DNA of 64,000 bases from CAWGGS01 sp963822095 (GCA_963822095.1 CAWGGS010000025.1:3327-67326); one strand, 5' to 3'. Counted from the stretch's first letter, positions 9,085 through 18,389 are shown. A program made the numbers and translations. The notes: generated by a model not told the origin, from the letters alone.

Positions 9085-11429
9085 TACTTGTTTCTGCTTA
9101 ATTTTTCGAAATCTGCGCTTTTCATCATATTGGAAAATTTGATATGAACTAAAAAACCAAAGGTATCATTTTTGGGATATCCAACGCCTACAACGACGCC
9201 AAGGTATTTCAAAGTATCGCCTGATTGCAGGCGGATCTCTGCAATAATTTGCCGTCCCAAAAGGTTTTTCGACTTTATACCTCTTGGGGAATCAACGTAA
9301 AAGGCCAAACCTCCTCTTGAAAAATCGATCGTATTTCCTTCAAGGGTATACTGTTTCTTGCGCCCATACGGATCAAGTGAAAATCCGGCCACATTTAAAG
9401 ACAAACGATATCTGGCATACTCTCTTCTGTCCCCGCCCGTCATACGCAACAAGGTTGGAACAGTATCAAACTGCAGACAATATTTATGTAGCTTTTCTTC
9501 AAGTTCCGGAAGGTTTTCCCTTATTTTATTAAATCGTTCTCTTTCAAGTACATTTATCTGCGTCGTATTCTGCGAAACCAGGGAAACCGTCCAAAGTGAA
9601 TGGAAAAAAAAAGGTCCGACTCCCATAATTTTCCCCGGCTGCAATCGTTTGAGAAAAGTCTCCTTGTTTCCGCATGTGCAAGACAGTTGTACAGTGCCTG
9701 AATTGACAAAGAAAAGACTGGGATCCATTTCCCCACTCTCTATTATGGTTTCATCGGGATCATACGTCTCACGTTTCATTGCCGCATAAAGTGCATTAAA
9801 CTCCTCTGTAGTCATCTCATCATAGAGATCATTCCATACTTCGAGGTGATCGGGACTAATGGACGAATTCTTTTCTTCTTCAATAATTTCACCAATCTCT
9901 AAAACCTCTGATAAGGCTATCGGGTTTATTTCCAATATCCTGTCACGCAAAATCTCCGCAACAATAAAATCCTTGTTTCTAGCAGCCCTTACCGCTTCCG
10001 AATACATCATTTCGCTGGCCTTTCCAACATCACCTTTTCCAACAACTTGTTGTATCTCGTCTAAGAAAGTATTAATTCTCCTCTTTGCATCATCTGTCGA
10101 TACCGGATCATAATCAAAATCCGGCTCATTCATGCTTGCCACCTGTGTTTTAAGATCGTGTCGAACCTTCGGCTTGATAACTGATAGTACCTCCTCAGCT
10201 ATCAGTATATGGTCCGGAGAGGTACGTGCCTTTTTCAGCTCATTTAAATATAAACTTAAAACTTTAACCGCTTTCGGGTTGGGATAGCTTTTCAAGGCAA
10301 TGCAGAGAACAGATAAAAGATCCTTACGTATTGTGTCCGAAAATTGTGCCCGTTTTTCAAAAAGATCAAGGAGGGCTATGGCTACATCATTTCCGGGGAA
10401 CTGATTAAGTTTCATGACCAGCCCAATCTTTAGTTCATCATTAACTTTTTTAAGAGCTAAAAGATACCGGTCTTTTATTTTATCTCCACCAAGCTTTTCA
10501 ATGCAGTCTATTACTTCTTTCTGGACACGGATATCGGGATGATGGAGGTAATCTTCAATGAGGTAAAATAACGACGAGTCTCCAATTTCAGAAATCATGA
10601 AAACTATATTTCGAATCACATACCAAGGAGGGGTTTTTTGGAGACATTCTTCAAAAATAAACCGTACTGAGGCTCCGGTCTGTGGAATAAGCCCCATAAG
10701 GCGAAACCTTTCAGTTCTGTCAGTGCTGTGCATCATTTTGTTAAGGAGAAATATTACAGCTCTTCTGCCAAGATTTTTCAGGACAGTGCCAGCCTTCTTA
10801 TGATCTCGGTTTAGAGTATCAAGGTAGGTTTTCGTCAGGTCGATGAGAACGTTTTTGGAGGCAATATTTTCAGAAACCTTTGCGATCATCCCTTTTATCA
10901 CATTGTTTTTTTTCAGCCTTCCGTCGAGTATCGAATTGAGGGTTATTAACAGCTTGTCCGCTTCAACCCAGCATTTATTGGTTAAGAGTTTACTCCCTAT
11001 ATTTTGTATCTTTTGGCAAACCACCCCGAAACCCGGTAGATATATTGTTTCCACCTTAAGCCAGTTCACATAAATATTAGAGAGTTTTCTTATATAAAAA
11101 TCCTCATCGTTTTCTAAAGCAAATTCTGAAAAGACAGAGAGGATCACCAAAGCGCGCGACCGTACGTCTTTATCTTCACTGCAACAGGCGGCCCCAATAT
11201 TTTCCACGACTGAGGATCCTTTCTCCCTGTCAGTCAAAAACTGGTCTGAACAAAGGTACTCTGTCAATTCTTCCACGAATTGATCGTTGGCGAGGATTGC
11301 GAAATTATGCCCCGCCAACTCGTCGACACCTTTTTGCAAACGTTGGAGAAGACGGTCTTTTTCCGCTTTCTCAAGCTGTCTGGAAATTTCTAGTTTTGCT
11401 TTTTCTAGTTTTTCTTTATCAATTTGCAT
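9084..11429 (-). CDS. HEAT-repeat protein with cNMP-binding-like and PilZ domains
   Basis: 781 residues, cytosolic, no signal peptide. Residues 1 to about 440 are helical HEAT-like repeats. About residues 540-650 form a cyclic-nucleotide-binding fold, but the phosphate-binding cassette reads MGVGPFFFHSLW, without the Gly-Glu pair or the Arg that hold the cyclic phosphate, so nucleotide binding is doubtful. The C-terminal PilZ domain looks intact, with RREYAR (RxxxR-type motif) and DFSRGG (D/NxSxxG), so c-di-GMP binding is expected. Family knowledge suggests a c-di-GMP effector acting through protein-protein contacts. It is translationally coupled to dus, probably without functional meaning. 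Confidence 0.82.
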   Translation of the reverse strand: MQIDKEKLEKAKLEISRQLEKAEKDRLLQRLQKGVDELAGHNFAILANDQFVEELTEYLCSDQFLTDREKGSSVVENIGAACCSEDKDVRSRALVILSVFSEFALENDEDFYIRKLSNIYVNWLKVETIYLPGFGVVCQKIQNIGSKLLTNKCWVEADKLLITLNSILDGRLKKNNVIKGMIAKVSENIASKNVLIDLTKTYLDTLNRDHKKAGTVLKNLGRRAVIFLLNKMMHSTDRTERFRLMGLIPQTGASVRFIFEECLQKTPPWYVIRNIVFMISEIGDSSLFYLIEDYLHHPDIRVQKEVIDCIEKLGGDKIKDRYLLALKKVNDELKIGLVMKLNQFPGNDVAIALLDLFEKRAQFSDTIRKDLLSVLCIALKSYPNPKAVKVLSLYLNELKKARTSPDHILIAEEVLSVIKPKVRHDLKTQVASMNEPDFDYDPVSTDDAKRRINTFLDEIQQVVGKGDVGKASEMMYSEAVRAARNKDFIVAEILRDRILEINPIALSEVLEIGEIIEEEKNSSISPDHLEVWNDLYDEMTTEEFNALYAAMKRETYDPDETIIESGEMDPSLFFVNSGTVQLSCTCGNKETFLKRLQPGKIMGVGPFFFHSLWTVSLVSQNTTQINVLERERFNKIRENLPELEEKLHKYCLQFDTVPTLLRMTGGDRREYARYRLSLNVAGFSLDPYGRKKQYTLEGNTIDFSRGGLAFYVDSPRGIKSKNLLGRQIIAEIRLQSGDTLKYLGVVVGVGYPKNDTFGFLVHIKFSNMMKSADFEKLSRNK

Positions 11430-11910
11430 AATATGGATACAATCGGCATAAGCTCAATAGGTTAATTGAGGCAAAACGCAGTCATAATCTAACAGTGATA
11501 TGTATCATGAATATATCTCAAATTCCGTAAATCGCAAAACTCTTTCTTCTATACCACAAAAGGGACACAGGAAATTTCTGTAATACAGAGCCTCTTGCAA
11601 AATGAGGATTTTCGTTCAGAATCAAGGCATGCAAAAAATTTTACCACAGGCATATACTGAATATTCTGAGCATAAAATTTTGAATATAACGCAGAGTTTG
11701 GTTGAAAAGACCATTGTGCAACAGGGGCTACAGAAATAGTCACAAATAGTTACAAAGGTATAATTTGCAATTTACAACACAGCAGAATTTTATTCTTCAA
11801 TAAAGAACAAGACCGTTGTCTTTTGTGAACAAAAAACAACGGTCTTATAAAGGATGTGACTCAGTAAAACTCTCTACTGCTACACTACCTACTAAATGTA
11901 GCTTATTTAA
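11430..11910. other. Intergenic region with one strong hairpin
   Basis: This 480-base stretch lies between two leftward genes. Apart from the hairpin at 11809-11846, listed separately, nothing gene-like was found. It must contain the promoter of the HEAT/PilZ gene near 11450-11550, where the sequence is AT-rich, but no consensus pair was clear enough to call. Confidence 0.4.
11809..11846 (-). terminator. Long hairpin, probable terminator of the lipoprotein gene
   Basis: The arms AAGACCGTTGT and ACAACGGTCTT pair perfectly. Inside them TTTTGT and ACAAAA pair as well, giving a 38-base, 17-pair hairpin with one C-A mismatch and a two-base tip. It lies about 65 bases beyond the stop of the leftward lipoprotein gene. 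The downstream tail on that strand is only moderately T-rich, so intrinsic termination is likely but not textbook. Confidence 0.65.
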
Positions 11911-12405
11911 TTAATAATTTTTTTTCATTGGTTCCCCAAAAGGATTCAATCCTTTGGAAGCCGTTTTATCATCAGTAATATAAAGTGTTACATTGGTGTT
12001 TCCTAAAGACCCCCCAAATCCTTCGCTAATAACCACCAAGCAGGTCCTGTTAGGTTTGACAAAGGCAAGAAGGATATTTTTATAGGACGCCTCCCCAACC
12101 TGTTTCCATTGATGTTTCACCATCGAAGCAATTATGAATTCCTTCAATGAGTTTATTTCAACTCTACCGCTGTAGTGCATAACTCCGCCGCGAAAAGAAG
12201 TGGTATTGATTGCTATACTGCTGTCACTATCCCACTTCATGTCAGTCGGTAACTCAATATCGCTATTGTTTTCAACAGTATTGGAAACAATCGGCAAATC
12301 AACCTGGGAGGTTGTTGTTTTCTCTGCACACCCAGAAAAGAAAATCAATGCGCAAATGACAATAAAAAAATAAAACAGACGGTGCAAACCATTAGTATCT
12401 CTCAT
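11911..12405 (-). CDS. Small lipoprotein of unknown function
   Basis: 164 residues. The N-terminus has a positive start, a hydrophobic core and a lipobox FFSGC, so signal peptidase II should cleave before the cysteine at about residue 26, leaving a lipid-anchored envelope protein. The mature part has a central block (ELPTDMKWDSDSS, GGVMHYSGRV, FIIASMVKHQWKQVGEAS) typical of small conserved deltaproteobacterial lipoproteins. I cannot name its role. It begins three bases beyond the nitroreductase stop codon, so the two are co-transcribed. Confidence 0.8.
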   Translation of the reverse strand: MRDTNGLHRLFYFFIVICALIFFSGCAEKTTTSQVDLPIVSNTVENNSDIELPTDMKWDSDSSIAINTTSFRGGVMHYSGRVEINSLKEFIIASMVKHQWKQVGEASYKNILLAFVKPNRTCLVVISEGFGGSLGNTNVTLYITDDKTASKGLNPFGEPMKKNY

Positions 12406-12408
12406 GTT

Positions 12409-12942
12409 TCATCCTCCAAATTTTTTAATTATGAAATCATTTAGGTCTTTTCTATGCGATTTCCTATTTTTTCCCTTGGGATGGCCAATTGCCAGTACGG
12501 CCATCAATGAGTATCTCTCTTCTACACCAAGCACTGCACTCACTTGATCCTTGTTTTTCAAAATCTGGCCCAACCATACAGCACCTAACCCCATAGATTC
12601 GGTGGTCAGCAACATGTTCTGGATTGCAGCTCCTGTCGACATATAGTCTTTCATAGGATCATAAATGGCTTCAGAATCAATATAGACGACGATCAGGGCC
12701 TGGCAACCGGCAATGATATGGCTGTACAAAGTCAACTTCTCTATTTCATGCCTGATCGTTTCATCGGTTATCGTCACAAAACGCCACGGTTGATTATTCT
12801 TCCCGGAAGGCGCCCAAATAGCTGCTTCGATAATCTTTTTGAGTTCATCCATTGATACGGGTTGGTCAGTAAATTCCCGAATGCTTCGTCTATTCTTTAT
12901 CGCTTGAAAAATTAAATCGTCCATGAGATCAAAGAGATGCAC
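12409..12942 (-). CDS. Nitroreductase family flavoprotein
   Basis: Up to 177 residues. An FMN-dependent NAD(P)H oxidoreductase fold. Signatures are IKNRRSIREFTDQPVS (FMN phosphate site), AIWAPSGKNNQPWRFV, and GLGAVWLGQI near the C-terminal half. The open frame starts with a GTG at 12942. An in-frame ATG at 12924 starts MDDLIFQAIKNRRS and fits the family better (171 residues); neither has a strong Shine-Dalgarno. The physiological substrate cannot be deduced. It is the first gene of a two-gene unit with the lipoprotein downstream. Confidence 0.88.
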   Translation of the reverse strand: MHLFDLMDDLIFQAIKNRRSIREFTDQPVSMDELKKIIEAAIWAPSGKNNQPWRFVTITDETIRHEIEKLTLYSHIIAGCQALIVVYIDSEAIYDPMKDYMSTGAAIQNMLLTTESMGLGAVWLGQILKNKDQVSAVLGVEERYSLMAVLAIGHPKGKNRKSHRKDLNDFIIKKFGG

Positions 12943-13072
12943 TAAGTGTGGATAGGAGAAAAAGGAGAGGATATTTTCCTCTTCGCATCGTCTGCTGTTT
13001 TAACTCCGATAAGACCAGAGCTTCAAATACAAAATAAATAGTTTAATTTTATATTATTGTCGAGATTTTTTC

Positions 13073-14521
13073 TTACATACCGCCGATACACATATATTTT
13101 ATCTCGAGATAGTCATCCATACCGTATTTTGATCCTTCCCTTCCCATACCTGACTTCTTTCTTCCTCCAAACGGGGCTGCCTCGGATGATAATCGAGCAG
13201 TATTGACACCAACCATTCCATATTCGAGAGATTCTGTTATTCGCCAGGCTCTTGAAATATCTCTTGTGTAAAAATATGCCGACAACCCATATTCAGAATC
13301 GTTGGCGGAATTTATGGCTTCATCTTCTGTGAAAAAACGCGATATGGGTGCAATAGGGCCGAATGTCTCTTCCCGGGTGATTTTCATTTCAGGTGTTACA
13401 TCAACAAGCACGGTCGGTTCGAAGAAGAAGCCTTCTCCTGCAATCCGTTTTCCACCAAATGCCAGTTTTGCCCCTTTTTCCAAGGCATCCTGTATCTGGT
13501 CTTCTACTTTTTCAACTGCCCGCAGGTCGATTAACGGTCCCTGATTGTTCCCCTCAACGAGCCCTGGTCCGATTACAAGGCTACTTTGAATGGCCTGTAC
13601 AAATTTCTCTACGAATTCTCCATAGACATTATCCTGAACGAGAATTCTATTAGCACATACACATGTCTGTCCGGAATTTCTGAACTTGGATGAAATTGCA
13701 TCACTTACAGCCAGATCGATATCGGCATCAGCAAAGACAATATACGGTGCATGGCCTCCCAGCTCGAGAGATATCTTTTTCAAATTCTGGGCGCATCTGC
13801 TCATTAGGAGTTTACCCACCTCGGATGATCCGGAAAAACTCACCTTTTGAATATGGGAATTGGTAGTTAATTCTAGCCCTATCTCCTCTGCCGAGCCGGT
13901 TATTACGTTAAAGACTCCCGGAGGCATCCCTGCACGATCGGCAAGTTCAGCAAGTGCCAGGGCTGAAAACGGCGTCAACTCAGATGGCTTTACGACCACG
14001 GTACACCCCGCGGCCAATGCCGGAGCAGATTTTCTTGTAATCATCGAAGAAGGAAAATTCCAGGGTGTAATGGCTGCGCAGACACCAACGGGTTCTTTCA
14101 TAACCACGATCCTTTTTCCCTCCTGCTCCATAGGAATCGTATCTCCGTAAACTCTCTTTGCCTCTTCGGCAAACCATTCCACATAGGCTGCTGCTGATAT
14201 GATTTCGGATTCTGCATCAGGTATCGGCTTGCCTTGTTCGGTGGCAATAATGACGGCAAGATCGTGTAAATTATTTAGTATCAGATCATGCCATCTTTTG
14301 AGGATCCGTGATCTCTTATAGGCAGTCATCCTCTTCCAGGAAGGAAACGACTTGTAAGCACTCAGAATCGCCTCCCGTACTTGAGAGTTCTCCATTACAG
14401 GAACAAAGCCGATACGTGTGCCATCGGCAGGATTGGTCACCTCTATCGTTGCCTTTGCAGATAACCATTTTCCATTTATATAACAAACCTGCTTGTACAA
14501 TGCAGGATCACATAAATTCAC
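13073..14521 (-). CDS. gabD: Succinate-semialdehyde dehydrogenase (NAD(P)+), aldehyde dehydrogenase family
   Basis: 482 residues, the standard length. It oxidises succinate semialdehyde to succinate with NAD(P)+. Visible features are the ITPWNFPSSMITRK cofactor loop, VVKPSELTPFSA, the general-base glutamate in SLELGGHAPYIVF, and the catalytic cysteine in NSGQTCVCANRI. The GQTCVC context and overall pattern are those of the GabD subgroup. It is monocistronic, flanked by intergenic gaps on both sides. No GABA transaminase or 4-hydroxybutyrate gene is nearby, so the in vivo aldehyde could differ. Confidence 0.88.
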   Translation of the reverse strand: MNLCDPALYKQVCYINGKWLSAKATIEVTNPADGTRIGFVPVMENSQVREAILSAYKSFPSWKRMTAYKRSRILKRWHDLILNNLHDLAVIIATEQGKPIPDAESEIISAAAYVEWFAEEAKRVYGDTIPMEQEGKRIVVMKEPVGVCAAITPWNFPSSMITRKSAPALAAGCTVVVKPSELTPFSALALAELADRAGMPPGVFNVITGSAEEIGLELTTNSHIQKVSFSGSSEVGKLLMSRCAQNLKKISLELGGHAPYIVFADADIDLAVSDAISSKFRNSGQTCVCANRILVQDNVYGEFVEKFVQAIQSSLVIGPGLVEGNNQGPLIDLRAVEKVEDQIQDALEKGAKLAFGGKRIAGEGFFFEPTVLVDVTPEMKITREETFGPIAPISRFFTEDEAINSANDSEYGLSAYFYTRDISRAWRITESLEYGMVGVNTARLSSEAAPFGGRKKSGMGREGSKYGMDDYLEIKYMCIGGM

Positions 14522-14659
14522 TTTTCAACCTCATAGACATCGTATTTTAATTAAGAGTCATATATCTTACGCAATCCATCAACGTCAATCTGTATTTTTC
14601 TGCTCTTTTCTGACTCGAACAATTATAAACCAAAACCACCAATAAACAATTGAAAATCG

Positions 14660-14905
14660 ATGAAATCTCAAACTCAAGCAACTGAACCGCTCGCTATCAA
14701 TATTGCAGAATTCCCTATCCGTTTGGGTCAACTTCTCAAATACCTAGGTATAGTCGAAAATGGACTGGAGGCTAAAAGCCGAATCCTAAATGGGGAAGTT
14801 CTCGTCAACGATGAAGTGGAATTGCGTCGTGGAAGACAGATCAATCAAGGAGATCGCATACTGATAGGAAAAACATCATATATAGCCCAAAAAACGGGTT
14901 CATAA
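14660..14905 (+). CDS. S4-domain RNA-binding protein (YbcJ-like)
   Basis: 81 residues, essentially one S4 domain: FPIRLGQLLKYLGI, then EAKSRILNGEVLVNDEVELRRGRQI, then GDRI. The arrangement matches the small cytosolic YbcJ/YaaA-type S4 proteins that bind structured RNA, often ribosomal. The role is not established. It is convergent with the adenylate cyclase gene, 18 bases apart, with no obvious terminator between them. Confidence 0.85.
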   Translation: MKSQTQATEPLAINIAEFPIRLGQLLKYLGIVENGLEAKSRILNGEVLVNDEVELRRGRQINQGDRILIGKTSYIAQKTGS

Positions 14906-14923
14906 AACATCAGATTTGGTCCG

Positions 14924-16504
14924 TTAGGCATCATGCATAACCGGCGAGATCGAATAAAGAAGCGTCTCTTTTTCCAATCCCTTCAACATTCTGGCTTTCT
15001 GCTCAGAAAAGGCAAATCCGTCACCGAGTTCACACCTGACTGACTCTGTGATGAGTATCTGTCCCGACAGGGCTCCTGAGGCAAGTCGTTGGGCAATATT
15101 AACATCCGTCCCGATAACAGTATAATCAAGACGACGTTTTGAACCGACGTTTCCTAAAAACATCTCCCCCCTGCTCATCCCTATCCCCAAGCCGATGTGA
15201 TCAAATAAGGATGAAATCTCCATCCATTCCTTCCTGAGATTCTCAAACGCTACCAGAATTTCTACTGCCGCAGAAACAGCAGAAAAATTCGCTTTTTCTA
15301 ACGTAATAGGTGCACCGAAAATAGCCAGCACGGCGTCTCCCATAAATTTATTAAGGGTACCTTTCCACGAAAAAATCACATTGGAAAATATATCGAAGAA
15401 GGAATTTAGAAAAATTCGCATCTTTTGCGGGGGAAGATTCTGCACCAGAAGGGTGAAATTACGAATATCAGCAAAAAGTACTGTTAGTTCCTGAACTCCT
15501 CCGACATCCATCAGATTTTGGTTACTATTGATTAGCAACTCGGCAACTTCAGGGGCAACATACTGCTCGAGTACAGCCCGCATTCTAATGGTATTCTCCC
15601 TTTGTTTAAACGATGCGACATTCTCAAGCGCCATAATCGCCTGCCCGGAAACAATGGACAGCATTTCTATATCAGCTTGGCTATATTCGATTCTCGGGTC
15701 ATTCTGACTGATGTTTATCACCCCGATCACCTTCCCTCTGGAAACCATGGGAAAGGAAATCGAAGCAGAAATATGATTTTTTTTCAGCAAGCTGGAAAAA
15801 GGCGAATGATGCTGCGTCAGTTTGTTTAAGATAACCGGTTTTTGGTTTTCATATACCCAACCAGCAATTTTTTCACCTGATTTTATTTGTATTTTACTTA
15901 AAATCTTGTTGTCTAGCCCTCTCGAGCCAACAATTTTCAATCGATCAATATCCTCATCAAATATCAATAAAGAAACGGAAGGGACTTTAAGTTCTCGGAC
16001 AATCACGTCGAGTAATTCATTGTAGACCTGATCCTCTGTGGTTATCGTCATAAATTTTTCGCCAAGCTTATACAATGGCAAAAGGGCTCTTGAACGTGAA
16101 CTCTCTTCCTTGACCCTAGCAACCTCCAAGGATTCCTGAACCAATTCTATAAGTCTTTCAGTGACCAAGGGCTTCTCAAGAACACCGCTGAACCCGGTGT
16201 TCATTGCCTCAACCACTTGGGTGATGTTCGGTTTGGTCAAGACCATAATTCCCATCAGGTTCGGCTCGGATATTCTCATTACCCGAAAGGTCTCTATGCC
16301 ATCCATGCCCGGGAGCAGCGCTGAAACAACTGCCAGATCAAAATGAATTTTAGATACCAATTCAATGGCCTGTTCCCCATCATAGGCACAATATACCTTG
16401 TGTCCCAATGTACCAAGAGCGATCCGAACCCTGTCGGCAATCACAGTTTCATTATCGATAACCAATATCTTTCCAGCAGATATACGGCTATGAGCATTTT
16501 TCAT
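14924..16504 (-). CDS. Class III adenylate cyclase with pseudo-receiver and GAF domains
   Basis: 526 residues, soluble. Residues 12-130 are a response-regulator receiver fold in which the phosphoacceptor Asp is replaced: the motif reads DLAVVSALLPGMDG, with Ser where Asp is expected. The conserved Lys-Pro (EKPL) remains. About residues 150-310 form a GAF domain. Residues 345-520 are a class III nucleotide cyclase with both metal aspartates (LFADIRNF and FMGDAVLAIFG), the adenine-selecting Lys in TLNKF, and YTVIGTDVNIAQRL carrying the conserved Asn and Arg. cAMP formation is therefore expected, with input through GAF rather than phosphorylation. A cNMP-binding protein lies at 54.5 kb. Confidence 0.9.
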   Translation of the reverse strand: MKNAHSRISAGKILVIDNETVIADRVRIALGTLGHKVYCAYDGEQAIELVSKIHFDLAVVSALLPGMDGIETFRVMRISEPNLMGIMVLTKPNITQVVEAMNTGFSGVLEKPLVTERLIELVQESLEVARVKEESSRSRALLPLYKLGEKFMTITTEDQVYNELLDVIVRELKVPSVSLLIFDEDIDRLKIVGSRGLDNKILSKIQIKSGEKIAGWVYENQKPVILNKLTQHHSPFSSLLKKNHISASISFPMVSRGKVIGVINISQNDPRIEYSQADIEMLSIVSGQAIMALENVASFKQRENTIRMRAVLEQYVAPEVAELLINSNQNLMDVGGVQELTVLFADIRNFTLLVQNLPPQKMRIFLNSFFDIFSNVIFSWKGTLNKFMGDAVLAIFGAPITLEKANFSAVSAAVEILVAFENLRKEWMEISSLFDHIGLGIGMSRGEMFLGNVGSKRRLDYTVIGTDVNIAQRLASGALSGQILITESVRCELGDGFAFSEQKARMLKGLEKETLLYSISPVMHDA

Positions 16505-16750
16505 ATTTCAAAAACCTTTCTATCTAACGGCTAAGACGGTATTTTTATAAAGCTCTATTTTTTCGTAAATCATGCCATTTTGAATAATATTCCATTTTTT
16601 AATATTATCACATGAAGATTCAGTAATTCAAATAGATAAGAAAAATGTTATGGGTAAAGAAAAATGGATTAGCATATTTTTGCTTATTGTATCACTATAG
16701 CACAAGATACGATTATTAGAATACTTCCTTCTCGTCAACGTCCCATAGAA

Positions 16751-18250
16751 ATGATCAACTCGAATGGCAACAAGCCCAACTCTTTTCCACCTATGGTTTC
16801 GCAAATGAACACTTACCGTTTTATGAACAAAGATAAATTCGCAATATTACCCTCCTGTTGTTGGGGAGTCCTATGCTTGGTATTACTTTTTGTGGTAGTG
16901 TCGCCCTCAAAGGTATTCAGTCAAGGGAATTTTCATCTCCTGTTTTCCGGAAACGTTACCGGCGAGATAGAACCCTGCGGTTGACATGCCAATCAGTTGG
17001 GCGGTCTGTCCAAAAAGGCAACCCTGATTGAATCTCTAAGGAGGAAAAACAACAACCTTGTCCTCGTTGTAGATTCCGGCAACCTGCTTTTTAAGCACCC
17101 AATTATAACGGCAAATGATGCGCAAGAGAAAATAACAGCCCGAGGCATAGCCAAGGCCTATGCCAAGATGGGATACGATGCCGTGGCCGTAGGTCCTCGT
17201 GACCTTTCAGCCGGAATTGATTTTTTAAAATCTGAAACTATGCGTCATTTTCCCTGGATATCTGCAAACCTTTTGGATTCCAATAAAGCCCCTGTTTTTC
17301 ATCCTTGGCTCATAAAGAAAAAAGACGGAATAAAGATCGGATTCATCGGTTTGACCAAAGCCCTCCCAACTCCCTTGACCCGCTTTCATGTAGCCGATTG
17401 GCAAAAAATACTTCCTCCAATCCTGCATACACTCTCATCAAAATGTGATCATATCATTCTTCTTTCCAATCTTAATAACGGGGAAAATTACCGGATTGCA
17501 AAACAATATCCGATGATCGATATTATTATCTCGGCCGACGCCCGAGTCGGAAATCTCGGTCCTCTCTTGAACAACAACAGCCTTATAACTCAAGCTGCAA
17601 GTCGTGGTAAATACATGGGGAATCTAGCAATCTGGTGGGGAAAATCCCGAAAATGGGATCTCAACAGCACCCGGTCTTCATCCGCCTCCACTTTCTCCGC
17701 CCATTTTATACCCTTGGGCAGCTATCTGCCTGATAATAAGGAAATGAAACGTCTTGTAGACGGAATTAAGGAAGAAATCACTACCTTTCATAGAAAAAAA
17801 AGCCAACTATTTTTAACAGGTACGCCCGAATCAAGACAAAAGATGAAGACCACTCCAAGTCTTATCGGCTATAAACGATGCGAGATTTGCCATAAGAAAC
17901 AAACCGATTTCTGGCGATCAACACAACATGCCCAGGCCTATACTTCCCTTAAAAAAGACAAACAGAACAACAACCCGGAATGTCTCCTCTGCCATGTGAC
18001 CCATGGAGAAGAACTTTTCACAAAAAAACCAGTAGACAACTCGACCCTTCTTGCCCTGCCTCCTTCTCTACAGACAGTAGGCTGTGAGGTCTGTCATGGA
18101 GTAGGCAGTTCCCATGCCGAACATCCCTATGAGTCCAAACTCATCTTAAGACCAAAGCAAACCGTCTGTCTCAACTGTCATACCCCAGCAAGAGACAGCA
18201 ATTTTGATTTTCAAAAAAAGAGTGAACGTATTCGTTGTCCGCCCAACTGA
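16751..18250 (+). CDS. Selenocysteine-containing phosphoesterase-fold / tetraheme cytochrome c fusion
   Basis: One continuous 499-codon frame interrupted only by TGA at 16982-16984, with an adjacent SECIS hairpin. The first in-frame ATG is used; ATGs at 16805 and 16823 are alternatives. A hydrophobic export signal precedes NFHLLFSGNVTGEIEPCG. The TGA codes residue 78, followed by HANQLGGL. Related proteins, as I know them, carry Cys here (PCGC...QLGGL), so Sec replaces Cys in a CxC-type pair. Residues 80 to about 330 resemble a UshA/5'-nucleotidase fold. The C-terminus is a cytochrome c554-like domain with four CXXCH sites: CEICH 377, CLLCH 411, CEVCH 445 and CLNCH 473. The product is probably periplasmic and redox-active. 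The substrate is unknown. Confidence 0.85.
16997..17013 (+). promoter_or_regulatory. Bacterial SECIS element
   Basis: TTGGGC and GTCCAA form six pairs (one G-U) around the loop GGTCT. The loop GGTC begins 21 bases after the first base of the TGA codon. As recalled, this is the same spacing and the same GGUCU loop core as the E. coli fdhF element that binds SelB. It directs selenocysteine insertion at 16982-16984. Confidence 0.85.
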
Positions 18251-18304
18251 CAGGCACGGCGGAAACAGAACAGCCCGACACAACCAAACGAGAAGGATAA
18301 ACCT

Positions 18305-18328
18305 CCGACATGGTATGGTCGGTTTTTT
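18305..18328 (+). terminator. Rho-independent terminator of the selenocytochrome gene
   Basis: CCGAC and GTCGG close an eight-base loop and are followed directly by six T residues. It lies about 55 bases after the TGA at 18250, which supports that TGA as the true stop. A stronger bidirectional hairpin follows. Confidence 0.7.
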
Positions 18329-18349
18329 CTAAAGAGGATGGAACGACAA

Positions 18350-18389
18350 AAAAAGGACCGGAACAGTCAGTGCTGATCCGGTCCTTTTT
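18350..18389. terminator. Bidirectional rho-independent terminator
   Basis: AAAAAGGACCGGA and TCCGGTCCTTTTT form a perfect 13-pair stem around a 14-base loop that itself contains a CAG/CTG pair. A-run and T-run flanks give a U-tract in both directions. It separates the converging selenocytochrome and pyrophosphatase genes. Confidence 0.92.

Noticed and set aside
18226..18350. Second TGA at 18248-18250 as another selenocysteine codon
   Set aside because: The frame stays open for about 40 codons, but it runs into a terminator hairpin, the extension has no cytochrome-like features, and no SECIS loop follows.
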